DNA of 64,000 bases from Kineosporia babensis (GCF_021129305.1 NZ_JAJOMB010000009.1:1-64000); one strand, 5' to 3'. Shown: positions 18,071 through 25,796, numbered from the stretch's first letter. The notes: a model not told the origin generated them from the sequence alone. A program made the numbers and translations.

Positions 18071-18496
18071 TCAGGTGTTCGCCGGGTCGTTCATAATCTC
18101 GATGACCTCATCCAAGAACGCTTCGAGTTCGGGGCCGTCCTTGATGCTCAGCTCACGCCGAATGCCGTACGCGAGAATGTTCTCCACCCGGGCCACTTCG
18201 ACTGCCGGCACATCGGCCATGAGGTCGTCATCGGCGTAGGCGTTGAGGATGACCTGCTCGGCGAGCACCGGGTTCAGTGTCTCAGGCTGAGCAGACATGC
18301 TCCTGACTTTGGTAACCAGCGCCGCAGCCTCGGCCGGCGTGGGTACCTCTTCGGGGAAGTATCGGTCGAGAGCAGCTGTGAACAACGAAATTCCCGCTGC
18401 AGTAAGAGTTTTAAGGTCGTATTCTTCCGCGTTGTACTTGGGTGCCCCTTCGGCTCCCAGCAGCCACCGGAGGTAGGACTTCACGTGCTCAGACAT
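18071..18496 (-). CDS. Cassette copy 1, protein C: helical protein of unknown function
   Basis: 141 residues, soluble, acidic and helical. The paralogue at 32912-33334 shares LRW-x-LG-x-EGAPK near residue 10, KTL-x-AAGISLF near 29, PTPA near 52, LNPVLAE-x-VILNAY near 75 and YGIRREL near 109. The ATG is followed by a Ser-Glu start typical of cytoplasmic proteins. A 35-base gap separates it from gene B, while gene D follows after only 2 bases, so C and D are probably made together and may form a complex. Function unknown. Confidence 0.82.
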   Translation of the reverse strand: MSEHVKSYLRWLLGAEGAPKYNAEEYDLKTLTAAGISLFTAALDRYFPEEVPTPAEAAALVTKVRSMSAQPETLNPVLAEQVILNAYADDDLMADVPAVEVARVENILAYGIRRELSIKDGPELEAFLDEVIEIMNDPANT

Positions 18497-18531
18497 TGAG
18501 ATAGCTCCTTAGGGAATCGTGCAGTGCAGGA

Positions 18532-19260
18532 TTATCGCCGGGTGTTTGGGGGCGGCTCATCTTCCCACGGGTAGCGGTGGCGAGGCGGAGGAGGAGCCTC
18601 CTCCGGTACTTGCTCCTCCATGAATATGCCGCGGAAGAAGCGTGTAGTGGCGTACTTTGCGCCGAAGAGCAGTATGCCTGCGGTGGTTAACCCGCTGGCT
18701 GCGGTAGGAATATCCGCTCCTGATGAAGCCGCTTGCGACGCGATCGGAGGCGATTCCGGGGTGCGCGTCCCAGCGCCGGTGATCTGAGGTGGTTCCGGAG
18801 GTCCGTCGAAGAAGGTCTTCGCGCCTTCGACGGCTTTCTCCCCGTACTCGGCCAGGTCGCTGGCGTCCTCGGACCTCTCGGTCGCAGACTTGAGTCGCTT
18901 GCTCGCCTTCTGGCGTGCTGGCGGCAATTTCTTCGCCGGTGGCTTAGGTAGATTCGCGGGATTGGTGCTCAGCCCACTGGGAGACGAAGCATCGCCGCTT
19001 CCGGAACCCGCACCCACCTTCTTTGCCAAGGCCTGGATGCTGCTGGCCTTGGCCGAAGCGCTTGTTAGGGCTGCTGACAGCGCTTTGAGTTCGTCTTTGA
19101 CCTGGTCAAGCTTCTTAGCGATCGAACCGGCTCCGAGCGTATCGGCCGCGTTCGCCGCGTCCTCGGCATCCTGAGCCGTCGCCGCCGCTTCAGTGGCGGC
19201 AGCGTCAATCATGTCGCCCGTGCCCTTGATGCTCTCTGCAACCTTGTCTATGTCACCCAC
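18532..19260 (-). CDS. Cassette copy 1, protein B: helical-hairpin domain, Pro/Ala linker and membrane segment
   Basis: 242 residues in three parts. Residues 1-80 repeat the fold of protein A: the pattern I-D-x-(V/L)-A-E, AQ-(D/E)-AE, LGA-x-S, VK-x-(E/Q)-L-x-ALS, ALA lines up position by position. Residues 85-175 are a Gly/Ser/Pro/Lys-rich linker ending in the motif ITGAGTRTPESPPIAS. A weakly hydrophobic segment follows (AASGLTTAGILLFGAKYATT, about residues 187-206), then a tail that ends with Pro-rich RYPWED. The paralogue at 33373-34092 keeps all these parts. It resembles a membrane-linked partner of the small helical protein. No signal peptide is visible, so topology is uncertain. Confidence 0.8.
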   Translation of the reverse strand: MGDIDKVAESIKGTGDMIDAAATEAAATAQDAEDAANAADTLGAGSIAKKLDQVKDELKALSAALTSASAKASSIQALAKKVGAGSGSGDASSPSGLSTNPANLPKPPAKKLPPARQKASKRLKSATERSEDASDLAEYGEKAVEGAKTFFDGPPEPPQITGAGTRTPESPPIASQAASSGADIPTAASGLTTAGILLFGAKYATTRFFRGIFMEEQVPEEAPPPPRHRYPWEDEPPPNTRR

Positions 19261-19289
19261 TCAACCGCCCCCGTGAACGTGTGCTGAGA

Positions 19290-19550
19290 TCAGCCGTTTT
19301 CGGCCACGCTCAGGGCCAATGCCTTGATCTCTCGGGCCTTCTGTGAGGCTCCCTGGAGCAGGTCTGAAAGCGCGTCGAGTTGGGTCTTGACCTCGCTCAT
19401 CCCCTCGACCACGCTTTCGGCTCCGAGCGCAGCGGCGGTGGAGCCCACTTGCTCGGCTTCCTGGGCAGAATCTCCACTGGCCGATGTGGCCTCGTCGATC
19501 TTGTCGGCGATGCCGACGATCAGCTCCGCGAGCTCATCAATCTTGGACAC
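19290..19550 (-). CDS. Cassette copy 1, protein A: 86-aa helical-hairpin protein
   Basis: 86 residues, Ala/Glu-rich, predicted as two amphipathic helices; size and shape recall WXG100/ESAT-6-like proteins, but the W-x-G turn is missing. It is 67 of 86 residues identical (hand count, no gaps) to the protein at 34126-34386. It is also similar to the first 80 residues of protein B. It is the first gene of the cassette, with a strong GGAGGGG ribosome binding site just upstream. A conserved block of about 100 bases before it recurs at the second copy. Secretion by a type VII system is possible but no ESX genes are in the window. Confidence 0.82.
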   Translation of the reverse strand: MSKIDELAELIVGIADKIDEATSASGDSAQEAEQVGSTAAALGAESVVEGMSEVKTQLDALSDLLQGASQKAREIKALALSVAENG

Positions 19551-19552
19551 CA

Positions 19553-19652
19553 GACGCCCCTCCGCTGCGATCGATGTCGTGTAAGCCGCGAACGCTACCG
19601 AAACGTACGTCTTGGGACTACCTGATGTGGCGAAGTCTGACCTCTCGTGAAC
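19553..19652 (-). promoter_or_regulatory. Conserved upstream block of cassette copy 1
   Basis: On the minus strand this block shares long identical stretches with 34393-34488, among them GTCAGACTTC, GACGTACG, GTTCGCGGCTTAC and the ribosome binding site region GCAGCGGAGGGG. Spacing between these pieces is nearly the same in both. Non-coding conservation of this length between paralogous operons points to a common promoter and perhaps a shared operator. Confidence 0.65.
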
Positions 19653-19772
19653 AGCTGCTTGCGGTAAGGCGGACTTAATCGGCTTCTACAGGATCTGGTC
19701 GTGGAAAGGGGGAATGCATCTGGTGGGTGCGAAGGACGCTCGAACCGGCCAGGAGGGGCCTTGGCCGGACGC

Positions 19773-19814
19773 AGCGGAACCCCCGGGCAAGGCGCTACGC
19801 CCGGGGGTTCCGCT
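19773..19814 (-). terminator. Strong hairpin terminator after the DUF397 gene
   Basis: 16-base arms (19773-19788 and 19799-19814) pair perfectly around a 10-base loop, starting 7 bases past the stop of the minus-strand DUF397 gene. It separates that operon from the cassette promoter. Confidence 0.8.
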
Positions 19815-19820
19815 AAGGAG

Positions 19821-20024
19821 TCAGTCTGAGAGGCGGTCGAACTCGTTGCGCTTCGCGCCATGAATCCAGGCCGCGACGCCTGCTGGCGCGCAGGTCAGGA
19901 CCGGCCCCTGCTGATTCTTGCTGTCGCGCAGGTAGACCGCCGAAGCGTCGGCACCCAACTCGACACAGTTGCCCTCGTCGGCGGACTTGGTGGATTTGAT
20001 CCAGGTGATGCTGTCGGTGCTCAT
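19821..20024 (-). CDS. DUF397 domain protein
   Basis: 67 residues with the DUF397 pattern. ITWIKSTKSADEGNCVELG corresponds to the usual W-x-K-S-S-x-S-x-x-x-x-x-C-V-E-V, then VYLRDSKNQQGPVL (V-x-x-R-D-S-K) and AAWIHGAKRNEFD (the final W-x-x-F/I segment). Such proteins are nearly always coded beside an Xre regulator with a DUF5753 domain, as here; the pair is often described as antitoxin/toxin-like or developmental regulators in actinomycetes. The start is fixed by the ATGA overlap with the regulator gene. Confidence 0.88.
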   Translation of the reverse strand: MSTDSITWIKSTKSADEGNCVELGADASAVYLRDSKNQQGPVLTCAPAGVAAWIHGAKRNEFDRLSD

Positions 20025-20869
20025 GGGGTGTACTCCTTGAGTTGGATCGCCTGAGTCAACAGGCTCGCACACCTGACCCTCAGTTCGACCAGCATCGATG
20101 GCTTCACCGAGTAGTGCCCGGACAGGTAGGTCTCGACGTAGGCGATGTCGGGCTCCTTGGAGTCGTTGAACTCGAGGATAGTGACGCCGCCCTTGTGCGC
20201 GGCCGTGGCCCCGGAGGCGAAGGGTAGAACATGGATGGACACGTTCGGCTTGGTATCCAGTTCGCGCAGGTGAGCGACTTGCTCGGCCATGACTTTGGGC
20301 CCGCCGACTTGCCGCAGTAGTGCTGCCTCGTCGAGGAGCAACGTGACGCAGTTTTCGGTACGTCCAAAGACGTTCTGTGCGCGCTGCCCACGGATCGCGG
20401 CCAGACGGCGGGCGTAGTCCGGATCGTCGACGCGCTTCGGACTCTTGACAGCCAGGGCAGCGGCGTAAGCAGGGGTTTGGCACACGCCGGGTACAAGCGA
20501 CTCGACGATGTGGATCCGGTCAGCCACAGCCTCCAGGTCGAGCAGCTGGACCAGCCACGGAGCGATGTCCTGACCGTACTTCTCGTGCCACTCGTCCTCG
20601 TCGGCCTGGTCGACCATCTCCAGAATGCGAGCGGTCTTCTCCGGCGCGAGCCCGTAGAGCCGACAAGCGCTTTCGACCAGCGTGTAATTGGGTTTGACCT
20701 CGCCGTTCTCCAAGCGGCGAATGGTGCGGGGATTGACGCGGAGGGCCGCGGCAGCGTCGGCGACGGGAAGTTCTTTGTCGGCGCGATCGGAGAAGCACTC
20801 TTCCCGGGCTGCCCTGAGCTGTCGCCCGACCGACCTGCGCTGTGTAGCAGCGCTTGCCTTCTGCGTCAT
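20021..20869 (-). CDS. Xre-family regulator with DUF5753-type C-terminal domain (Scr1-like)
   Basis: 282 residues. Residues 15-80 form a helix-turn-helix (PVADAAAALRVNPRTIRRLENGEVKPNYTLV, shown in part). Residues 100-275 fit the DUF5753 domain that follows Xre domains in actinomycete regulators, with ESLVPGVCQTPAYA, RQ/RR-rich middle, LLDEAALLRQVGG, MAEQVAHLRELDTKPNVSI and the end VRCASLLTQAI. It would bind DNA near its own promoter and act with the DUF397 protein, whose gene overlaps by 4 bases. No strong ribosome binding site precedes ATG 20869; a TATCAT box 9 bases upstream could mean a leaderless transcript. Confidence 0.9.
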   Translation of the reverse strand: MTQKASAATQRRSVGRQLRAAREECFSDRADKELPVADAAAALRVNPRTIRRLENGEVKPNYTLVESACRLYGLAPEKTARILEMVDQADEDEWHEKYGQDIAPWLVQLLDLEAVADRIHIVESLVPGVCQTPAYAAALAVKSPKRVDDPDYARRLAAIRGQRAQNVFGRTENCVTLLLDEAALLRQVGGPKVMAEQVAHLRELDTKPNVSIHVLPFASGATAAHKGGVTILEFNDSKEPDIAYVETYLSGHYSVKPSMLVELRVRCASLLTQAIQLKEYTP

Positions 20870-21187
20870 GGCGGAATGATAAGCCCAATTGCAGAGGACA
20901 TTTCACGGGCGACTTCGTGTCCAGGTCAGGCTGTCCAGGACTGAAAGCTTCGTTGTGCTGGCGTTTTTCCCGGTTGATTCTGGTCTCAGTTCTTCGAACG
21001 CGAAGGACTCAGAGGCCCGTCCACCGCGTCGTGAATCCCTCCCCGGCGCGGTGGACGGCTCCAGCGGCCGGATTCGTCTGACGGGGGACGGCCCGGCTGT
21101 AGGTAAGACGGGGCCGGTGTCCTGGCGGAGGTCGGGCACCGGCCCCAGCGAATTCTTGGAGGGGACAAGCGCAACGGGGGTAGGCGA
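20870..21187. other. Intergenic region with two inverted repeats
   Basis: About 320 bases between divergent genes. CCGTCCACCGCG (21017-21028) pairs with CGCGGTGGACGG (21047-21058). GGGGCCGGTG (21110-21119) pairs with CACCGGCCCC (21137-21146), and this second hairpin lies 40 bases before the start of the next gene. They may be regulatory hairpins or a terminator remnant. No gene is recognised. Confidence 0.5.
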
Positions 21188-21514
21188 ATGCGCGAGGTAC
21201 AGCATCCCGAGGGGCATCCCTGGGTGAAGACGTCCGTGGTGGACGAGGAGGCCATCGACCATGAGCGGGTGGTCGGCATGGTGGCCGCTACCGGCGAACT
21301 GATCAGCGTTCGAGTGGCTCAACGGGTTGATTTCGACCTGCTGACGGATCCGGTCGGCGTACGCACGAGTCCGGTCCGCATCACGGTGGGTGGGATGTTC
21401 GAGTTGAGCGCGACGCAGGCCGCTGAACTGGCCGAATGCCTGAGCGAGGCGGTGTCGCGCGCCGATGCGTTGCCCGGAAAGGATCTTCGGCCGAAGCTGG
21501 TGGTCGAAGGGTAA
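21188..21514 (+). CDS. Small protein of unknown function
   Basis: 108 residues, soluble, beta-rich in the first two thirds with a final amphipathic helix (ATQAAELAECLSEAVSRADAL). A GGGGGTAGG sequence precedes ATG 21188 at good spacing. Proteins of this layout are common in actinomycetes next to Xre/DUF397 pairs, but I cannot name the family. It converges with the TetR gene, 5 bases away. Confidence 0.6.
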   Translation: MREVQHPEGHPWVKTSVVDEEAIDHERVVGMVAATGELISVRVAQRVDFDLLTDPVGVRTSPVRITVGGMFELSATQAAELAECLSEAVSRADALPGKDLRPKLVVEG

Positions 21515-21519
21515 GAAGT

Positions 21520-22065
21520 TCAGGTAGTGGCGCGGAGGCCGTCCATCACCAGGTCCAGCAGGTGGGCCGTACGGCTCTTCCAGTTCTCGTTCGGCACACG
21601 CCAGAGGAAGCCGACCATCAGCAGAACGTCCTCGGCATCGACGTCGGGTCGTAGCAGGCCGGCCGTCTGGCCAGCCTTTAGCAGTTTGCCGATGGTGTCG
21701 ACGGTTTCGGCGTAGTACTCCGCCGACAGGTCGGAGCGGGTCGCGGCGCGGACGGCCTGGGCGGCGCCGTGCTTGATCCGGCCGTAGGCGGCGAGGCGGT
21801 CGAGCCACGCGCGCAGGGCCTGGTCTGGAGGTTGTTGCTCCAGCAGGAGGTCGGCGGAGTCGAGTAGGTCTCGCAGGTCGGCGCGGTAGACCTCGACGAG
21901 CAAAGCCTCACGGGTGGGAAAGTGCCGGTAGAGCGTGCCCTGCCCGACGCCGGCTTCCTTGGCGATCGACTTGAGAGTGGCGTCGCTGCTGCGGGTCAGG
22001 GCTTCGCGCCCGGCCTCGACGATCCGGGCCCGATTCTGCTCGGCGTCCGCCCTGCGTTCCTTCAC
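21520..22065 (-). CDS. TetR-family transcriptional repressor
   Basis: 181 residues from GTG 22065. The N-terminal domain has the TetR pattern: RARIVEAGREALTRSSDATLKSIAKEAGVGQGTLYRHFPTREALL (shown in pieces in the sequence: I-A-K-E-A-G-V-G-Q-G-T-L-Y-R-H-F is the recognition helix region). The C-terminal ligand domain is the type seen in TetR proteins that control short-chain dehydrogenases. It is divergent from such a gene across an 83-base gap holding two palindromic operators. Starts further upstream would run through those operators, which supports 22065. Confidence 0.92.
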   Translation of the reverse strand: MKERRADAEQNRARIVEAGREALTRSSDATLKSIAKEAGVGQGTLYRHFPTREALLVEVYRADLRDLLDSADLLLEQQPPDQALRAWLDRLAAYGRIKHGAAQAVRAATRSDLSAEYYAETVDTIGKLLKAGQTAGLLRPDVDAEDVLLMVGFLWRVPNENWKSRTAHLLDLVMDGLRATT

Positions 22066-22084
22066 GCCGCCATCTTCGCTTGCT

Positions 22085-22139
22085 AAGCGGACACGCGTCC
22101 ACTTATGGTCTTCATGGCTAACCGGACACGTGTCCACTT
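22085..22139. promoter_or_regulatory. Twin TetR operators between repressor and SDR gene
   Basis: Two 20-base sites share the frame AA-(G/C)-C-GGACACG-(C/T)-GTCC-ACTT. They lie at 22085-22104 and 22120-22139, 35 bases apart. The core of the second, GGACACGTGTCC (22124-22135), is a perfect palindrome; the first (22089-22100) deviates by one base pair. The second site ends 9 bases before the SDR start codon, so binding would block both promoters. Confidence 0.8.
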
Positions 22140-22148
22140 GGAGGTCTG

Positions 22149-22880
22149 ATGAGCATCCAGAACAAGGTCGTGATCGTCACCGGGGCAAGCAGCGGGATCG
22201 GAGAAGCCACCGCATCTCTGCTCGCTGCGCGAGGCGCCCGAGTGATGCTGGCGGGACGCCGCGCCGATCGGCTCGAGCAGGTCGCATCTGCGATCGGTGG
22301 GGACGTTGCCTGGACGGTCACCGATGTAAGGCGACATACGGACGTCCGTGCTTTGGTTTCCGGGACGGTCGAACGTTTCGGACGCCTGGACGTCCTGGTC
22401 GCGAACGCCGGCGTCGCCACTGTGGCTCCGTTGGACGACCTGACCGACGAGCAGATCGACGACATGGTGAGCGTGAACCTCAACGGTGTCCTGCACGGAA
22501 TCGCCGCTGCACTGCCAGTCTTCCGCAGTCAGGGTAGTGGCCACTTCGTGCAGACGGTCTCGACTTCCGGCCTACGGATCGTGGCCGGCCAGACGGTGTA
22601 CGCCGGGGTGAAGAACGCGGTCCGCACGATCAGCGAGGGCCTGCGGCAGGAGGTGGGCCCGTCGATCCGAGTGACCGCGGTGTCGCCCGGCATGGTGCGC
22701 ACCGAATTCGTCGGCGAGCGCCCGCCCGCGTCCAACCCCACTGCCCTGGCCACTTGGGAGCAGGTGCAGAAGGTTGCGATCGCACCGGACGCGATTGCCC
22801 GGGCCATCGCGTTCGCGATCGAGCAGCCAAAGGACGTGGACGTGAACGAGATCGTGGTGCGGCCCACGGCGCAGGGGTGA
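22149..22880 (+). CDS. Short-chain dehydrogenase/reductase (SDR)
   Basis: 243 residues, classical SDR. The cofactor motif TGASSGIGEA is at residues 11-20, and Arg residues after the second strand (AGRRADRLE) favour NADPH. NAG appears in LDVLVANAGVA. The catalytic triad is Ser in TVSTSG, then Tyr and Lys in VYAGVKNAV. Substrate unknown. It is divergent from, and very likely repressed by, the TetR protein; a ligand of that repressor may be the substrate or a related compound. GGAGG stands just before the ATG. Confidence 0.93.
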   Translation: MSIQNKVVIVTGASSGIGEATASLLAARGARVMLAGRRADRLEQVASAIGGDVAWTVTDVRRHTDVRALVSGTVERFGRLDVLVANAGVATVAPLDDLTDEQIDDMVSVNLNGVLHGIAAALPVFRSQGSGHFVQTVSTSGLRIVAGQTVYAGVKNAVRTISEGLRQEVGPSIRVTAVSPGMVRTEFVGERPPASNPTALATWEQVQKVAIAPDAIARAIAFAIEQPKDVDVNEIVVRPTAQG

Positions 22881-22962
22881 CTTTCCTCAGCTCGTAGGTT
22901 CGAGACGGGCGCTTCTTGGGTGTAGGTCGGTGGCCGAGGCTGGGAGGTGAAATCATGATGGT

Positions 22963-23655
22963 GTGTCTCTCGCGGCTTACCTCTCGTCCTTCGCTCCGCC
23001 CGTCGATGCATCGGTTCTTGCCGACGCCAACGATCGCCTTCGGGATGCGGAGTTCTGGCCGGCGTTCCTGCTCAACACCCAAAGTTCCGAGACCGCGGTA
23101 GAGGCTTTCGGCGTAGATCCGGCCGATGTCGAGGAGTATGCCGAGGCGCTGGTCCAGGACGAGAACGTCTGGCCGGTCATCACGGTTGAACTGGCTCAGG
23201 GGCATACGTTGCTGATTCTGTTCCGGGTGTTTCCCGACGACGCGGGCATCGACTACCTGATCCAGCCCAAGGGCTCGGACGAGATGATTGCCTTGGCCCA
23301 GCTCGACGGCCACTTCTGCGGTCCGGGCCTGCGCTGGAGCGAAGTTCTTTCTGCGGCAGCGCAGGTCTCGACTTTGAGCCGGGCCGAACGGCTCTTGCTC
23401 TTGCTTCCTGCCTTGGGCGACGACGAGTTGCCAGCGGACGCAGAGGACGTGGTGGCAGCTGCCCTGGGCGAGGTCGGCGTTGTGCAGGTGGAGGATTGCT
23501 TGACGATTGCTCAGGAGATTCTGGAGGCGCCGGACTGGGGTGCGCAACCTTGGGGCGAATGGAAAGGCCTGACCGTATGTTTCGGGAGCCACAGCCTGCG
23601 CAGTACCGATACGCCGCCCGAGCGTCTTGCGTTGTTCTCTGAAGCGCTTGCCTAG
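22963..23655 (+). CDS. Protein of unknown function
   Basis: 230 residues, acidic, no signal or membrane segment. It has an N-terminal helical part (VLADANDRLRDAEFWPAFLL in part), a beta-rich middle (WPVITVELAQGHTLLILF), and a helical C-terminal half. It uses GTG 22963; GGAGG is at 22943-22947, a little far. No family is recognised. It is preceded by the SDR gene but an 82-base gap suggests its own promoter. Confidence 0.6.
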   Translation: MSLAAYLSSFAPPVDASVLADANDRLRDAEFWPAFLLNTQSSETAVEAFGVDPADVEEYAEALVQDENVWPVITVELAQGHTLLILFRVFPDDAGIDYLIQPKGSDEMIALAQLDGHFCGPGLRWSEVLSAAAQVSTLSRAERLLLLLPALGDDELPADAEDVVAAALGEVGVVQVEDCLTIAQEILEAPDWGAQPWGEWKGLTVCFGSHSLRSTDTPPERLALFSEALA

Positions 23656-24055
23656 CGCGCCCTGACCCACTTGTCGGTGTACTTCAGCCCGGGGCGGTGA
23701 GAGTCGATTCAGGCCGGGAACCGCTTGACTTGGTCCCGGTCGTGACCCTGACAGCGGGCACCGCGTGAGAACCGATCGATCGGTGCCGGGGCGTCTTCTA
23801 CCGTTCGCCGCGGACGTCGGCTGCTGGTGCCGAGGCGAAGGCCGCAACCAGGAGGGGTTTTCATTCATGCACGGGTGTCGCCCAAGCATGACTTACGCCA
23901 CAGCAAGTCCGTGTGATTCACTTCGGCCACGCACAGAATTTCGTAGGAGCGGATAGGTCCTGCCCCAGAGTGACTATCGGCGGCTCTCGATTGCTTGACC
24001 AGTCGATGTGAGGTTCCCCTACGCTGCCGTCCATTCAGGCGGAGGCGGAGGAAGA
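23656..24055. other. Intergenic region, no gene seen
   Basis: About 400 bases upstream of the secreted-protein pair. A 63-codon open frame at 23765-23956 has no ribosome binding site and a random-looking translation. The promoter of the 24056 operon should be in the last 100 bases. Confidence 0.5.
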
Positions 24056-25213
24056 ATGCGAACGAAGCTCAAGACCCTGACCTTGGGTACAGTCGCCGGA
24101 CTGGTTGCGGGAGTGTGCTTTCCTGCGGCGGCGTCCGCGGCCGGTGATACTGATCCGCTGTTCTACAGCGGAGTGATTCGCGTGGAAGCCGATGGAGCGC
24201 AGTTGCGTGCCGCTGCGGTTCCGGAAACTCCCGTGAGCGTGGAGTATTGGCCGGACGCGAAAATCGGTGAAGCCATCGAGCCGCAGGTCCTCGCCACGAC
24301 CACAACCGACGGGAGCGGAAAGTACAACCTTCGCCTGGACCCTGATGACACAAAGGTGCAGAAGGCTCTGGCCAAGAACGGCGACTGGCTGAATGTCGTG
24401 CTTCGCTACGGGGAGGGGACCTCCGGAGACTTCACGAATATTGCTCAGCGCTGGAACGGCAAGACGTGGGGCGATCCCAAGCGTCCCGATACTGCACCCG
24501 GTAAGCAGCATGTCTCCACGATCGAGAACGCTCCCGGCACGTCGCGGATCAGTGCGGCGGCGCGGCCGAAGTGCTACTGGTACGTGACTGGAAAGCCCAA
24601 GGCGTACACGAAGATCGCCGAGTACCACAGCTCTGCTAAGACTTCTGGTAGCTGGGAGTACGGTCAGACGGCTGACAGCAATGTCGAGGTGGGCCTGAAG
24701 CCCAGCGGTAAGGGCTGGGAGATCAACGGGACCTCCCAGGTTGCCACCGTCAAGGGTGCCTCGGTCAGGGTCGACGAGGGCCGCGGACGGAAGGGCTACT
24801 ACGCCACCACCCGCATGCAGTACCAAGAGGTGCGTCTGGACACGAAGCCGGCCGGCTCGTCCACCAGCACCACCTGTGGCGCACCGTGGTTCGGCCTGAA
24901 AGTCGGAACCAAGATGGTGACGGCCAAGCAGTGGCTGGGCGGCACCGCCAAGACCGGCGACGTGAAAAAGTACACCTGCGCCCAGGCCCCGCAGAAGTAC
25001 AACGACGTCAACATGTTGAAGGGGACGACCTTCGTCACCACGGACGCCAAGGCGAGCAAACTCGGAGGTGCCGCCGTGGTCGGTGGGGCAAGTCTGGGTG
25101 CTACCAGCGGATACTCGAACAATGTGAAACTGACGTTGACCTGGCACAAGAAGGGCAAGGTATGCGGTGGGAATGCCGCTCCGGTTGATGCCAACACGAT
25201 CTATGTCGACTGA
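24056..25213 (+). CDS. Secreted protein of unknown function
   Basis: 385 residues. A signal peptide is clear: basic MRTKLK, a hydrophobic core to about residue 22, and cleavage near AAASAAG (residue 27-28). The mature part begins with a carboxypeptidase-regulatory-like beta domain (VSVEYWPDAKIG ... TTDGSGKYNLRLD), then a longer Lys/Thr/Gly-rich region with four cysteines that could form two disulfides. ATG 24056 is preceded by GGCGGAGGAAG. The end overlaps the next gene by 11 bases, so the two are coexpressed. No enzyme motif is seen; a cell-surface or extracellular role is inferred. Confidence 0.75.
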   Translation: MRTKLKTLTLGTVAGLVAGVCFPAAASAAGDTDPLFYSGVIRVEADGAQLRAAAVPETPVSVEYWPDAKIGEAIEPQVLATTTTDGSGKYNLRLDPDDTKVQKALAKNGDWLNVVLRYGEGTSGDFTNIAQRWNGKTWGDPKRPDTAPGKQHVSTIENAPGTSRISAAARPKCYWYVTGKPKAYTKIAEYHSSAKTSGSWEYGQTADSNVEVGLKPSGKGWEINGTSQVATVKGASVRVDEGRGRKGYYATTRMQYQEVRLDTKPAGSSTSTTCGAPWFGLKVGTKMVTAKQWLGGTAKTGDVKKYTCAQAPQKYNDVNMLKGTTFVTTDAKASKLGGAAVVGGASLGATSGYSNNVKLTLTWHKKGKVCGGNAAPVDANTIYVD

Positions 25214-25796
25214 ACAAGTTTCAGCGCCCAGCCGACGTAGACGGTTTGTCCTGTTGGCTTCGGCCGTGGTCCTCATGATCGGCCTGGCGTCTGCGCTGGG
25301 GTACCTCGCAGTCCGTCCGTCCCACGCGCTAGAAGGTCCGACGAGTAAGACGACTACGGGGCTGCTCATGGACGTCGACGACTCGGCAACATGGGGCTTG
25401 CTTCTACTCCGGAACTCTGGTGATGAAGCGATCAGGTTGGAGAGCCTGACCCTGAACCCCGTTCAGAGCACCAGTAAGGTTCAGGACCCGATCGAAGTTC
25501 AGCGCGTGCAGGTCGTACCGACCGAGCTGACGAAGGGCGAGACAACGATCGGTACGTCAGCCGGCCGAGGCGACGATGTTATCCCCGAAGCGAAGCGCTC
25601 GCCGTTGGCCGGATACGAACTGGCCCCTGGCGTCGAAGTTCATGTCTTGGTTCAGTACCGGGCGCTGAAAGAGGGCGATTGGAAGTACGACACGGTGACG
25701 GTTGATTACAAGGACGGCCGTCGACCCGGGAGCTTGACGTTGAACCAGGGACTTGTGGTCTGCGCTCCGGCGGGCGCAATCCGCGCCTGTAGTTGA
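25203..25796 (+). CDS. Membrane-anchored extracytoplasmic protein of unknown function
   Basis: 197 residues. After a basic stretch (RRRRFVLLASAVVLMIGLA in part) one helix at about residues 17-38 anchors it; the rest is predicted outside, mostly beta, with a short conserved-looking VLVQYRALKEGDW near residue 150. Two cysteines near the C-terminus may form a disulfide. ATG 25203 lies inside the end of the preceding secreted-protein gene. The two may work together at the cell surface. A terminator follows. Confidence 0.7.
   Translation: MSTEQVSAPSRRRRFVLLASAVVLMIGLASALGYLAVRPSHALEGPTSKTTTGLLMDVDDSATWGLLLLRNSGDEAIRLESLTLNPVQSTSKVQDPIEVQRVQVVPTELTKGETTIGTSAGRGDDVIPEAKRSPLAGYELAPGVEVHVLVQYRALKEGDWKYDTVTVDYKDGRRPGSLTLNQGLVVCAPAGAIRACS

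Noticed and set aside
19290-19550. Calling protein A a WXG100/ESX substrate
   Set aside because: Size and hairpin shape fit, but the W-x-G turn and the C-terminal secretion motif Y-x-x-x-(D/E) are missing and no EccC-type ATPase is nearby.
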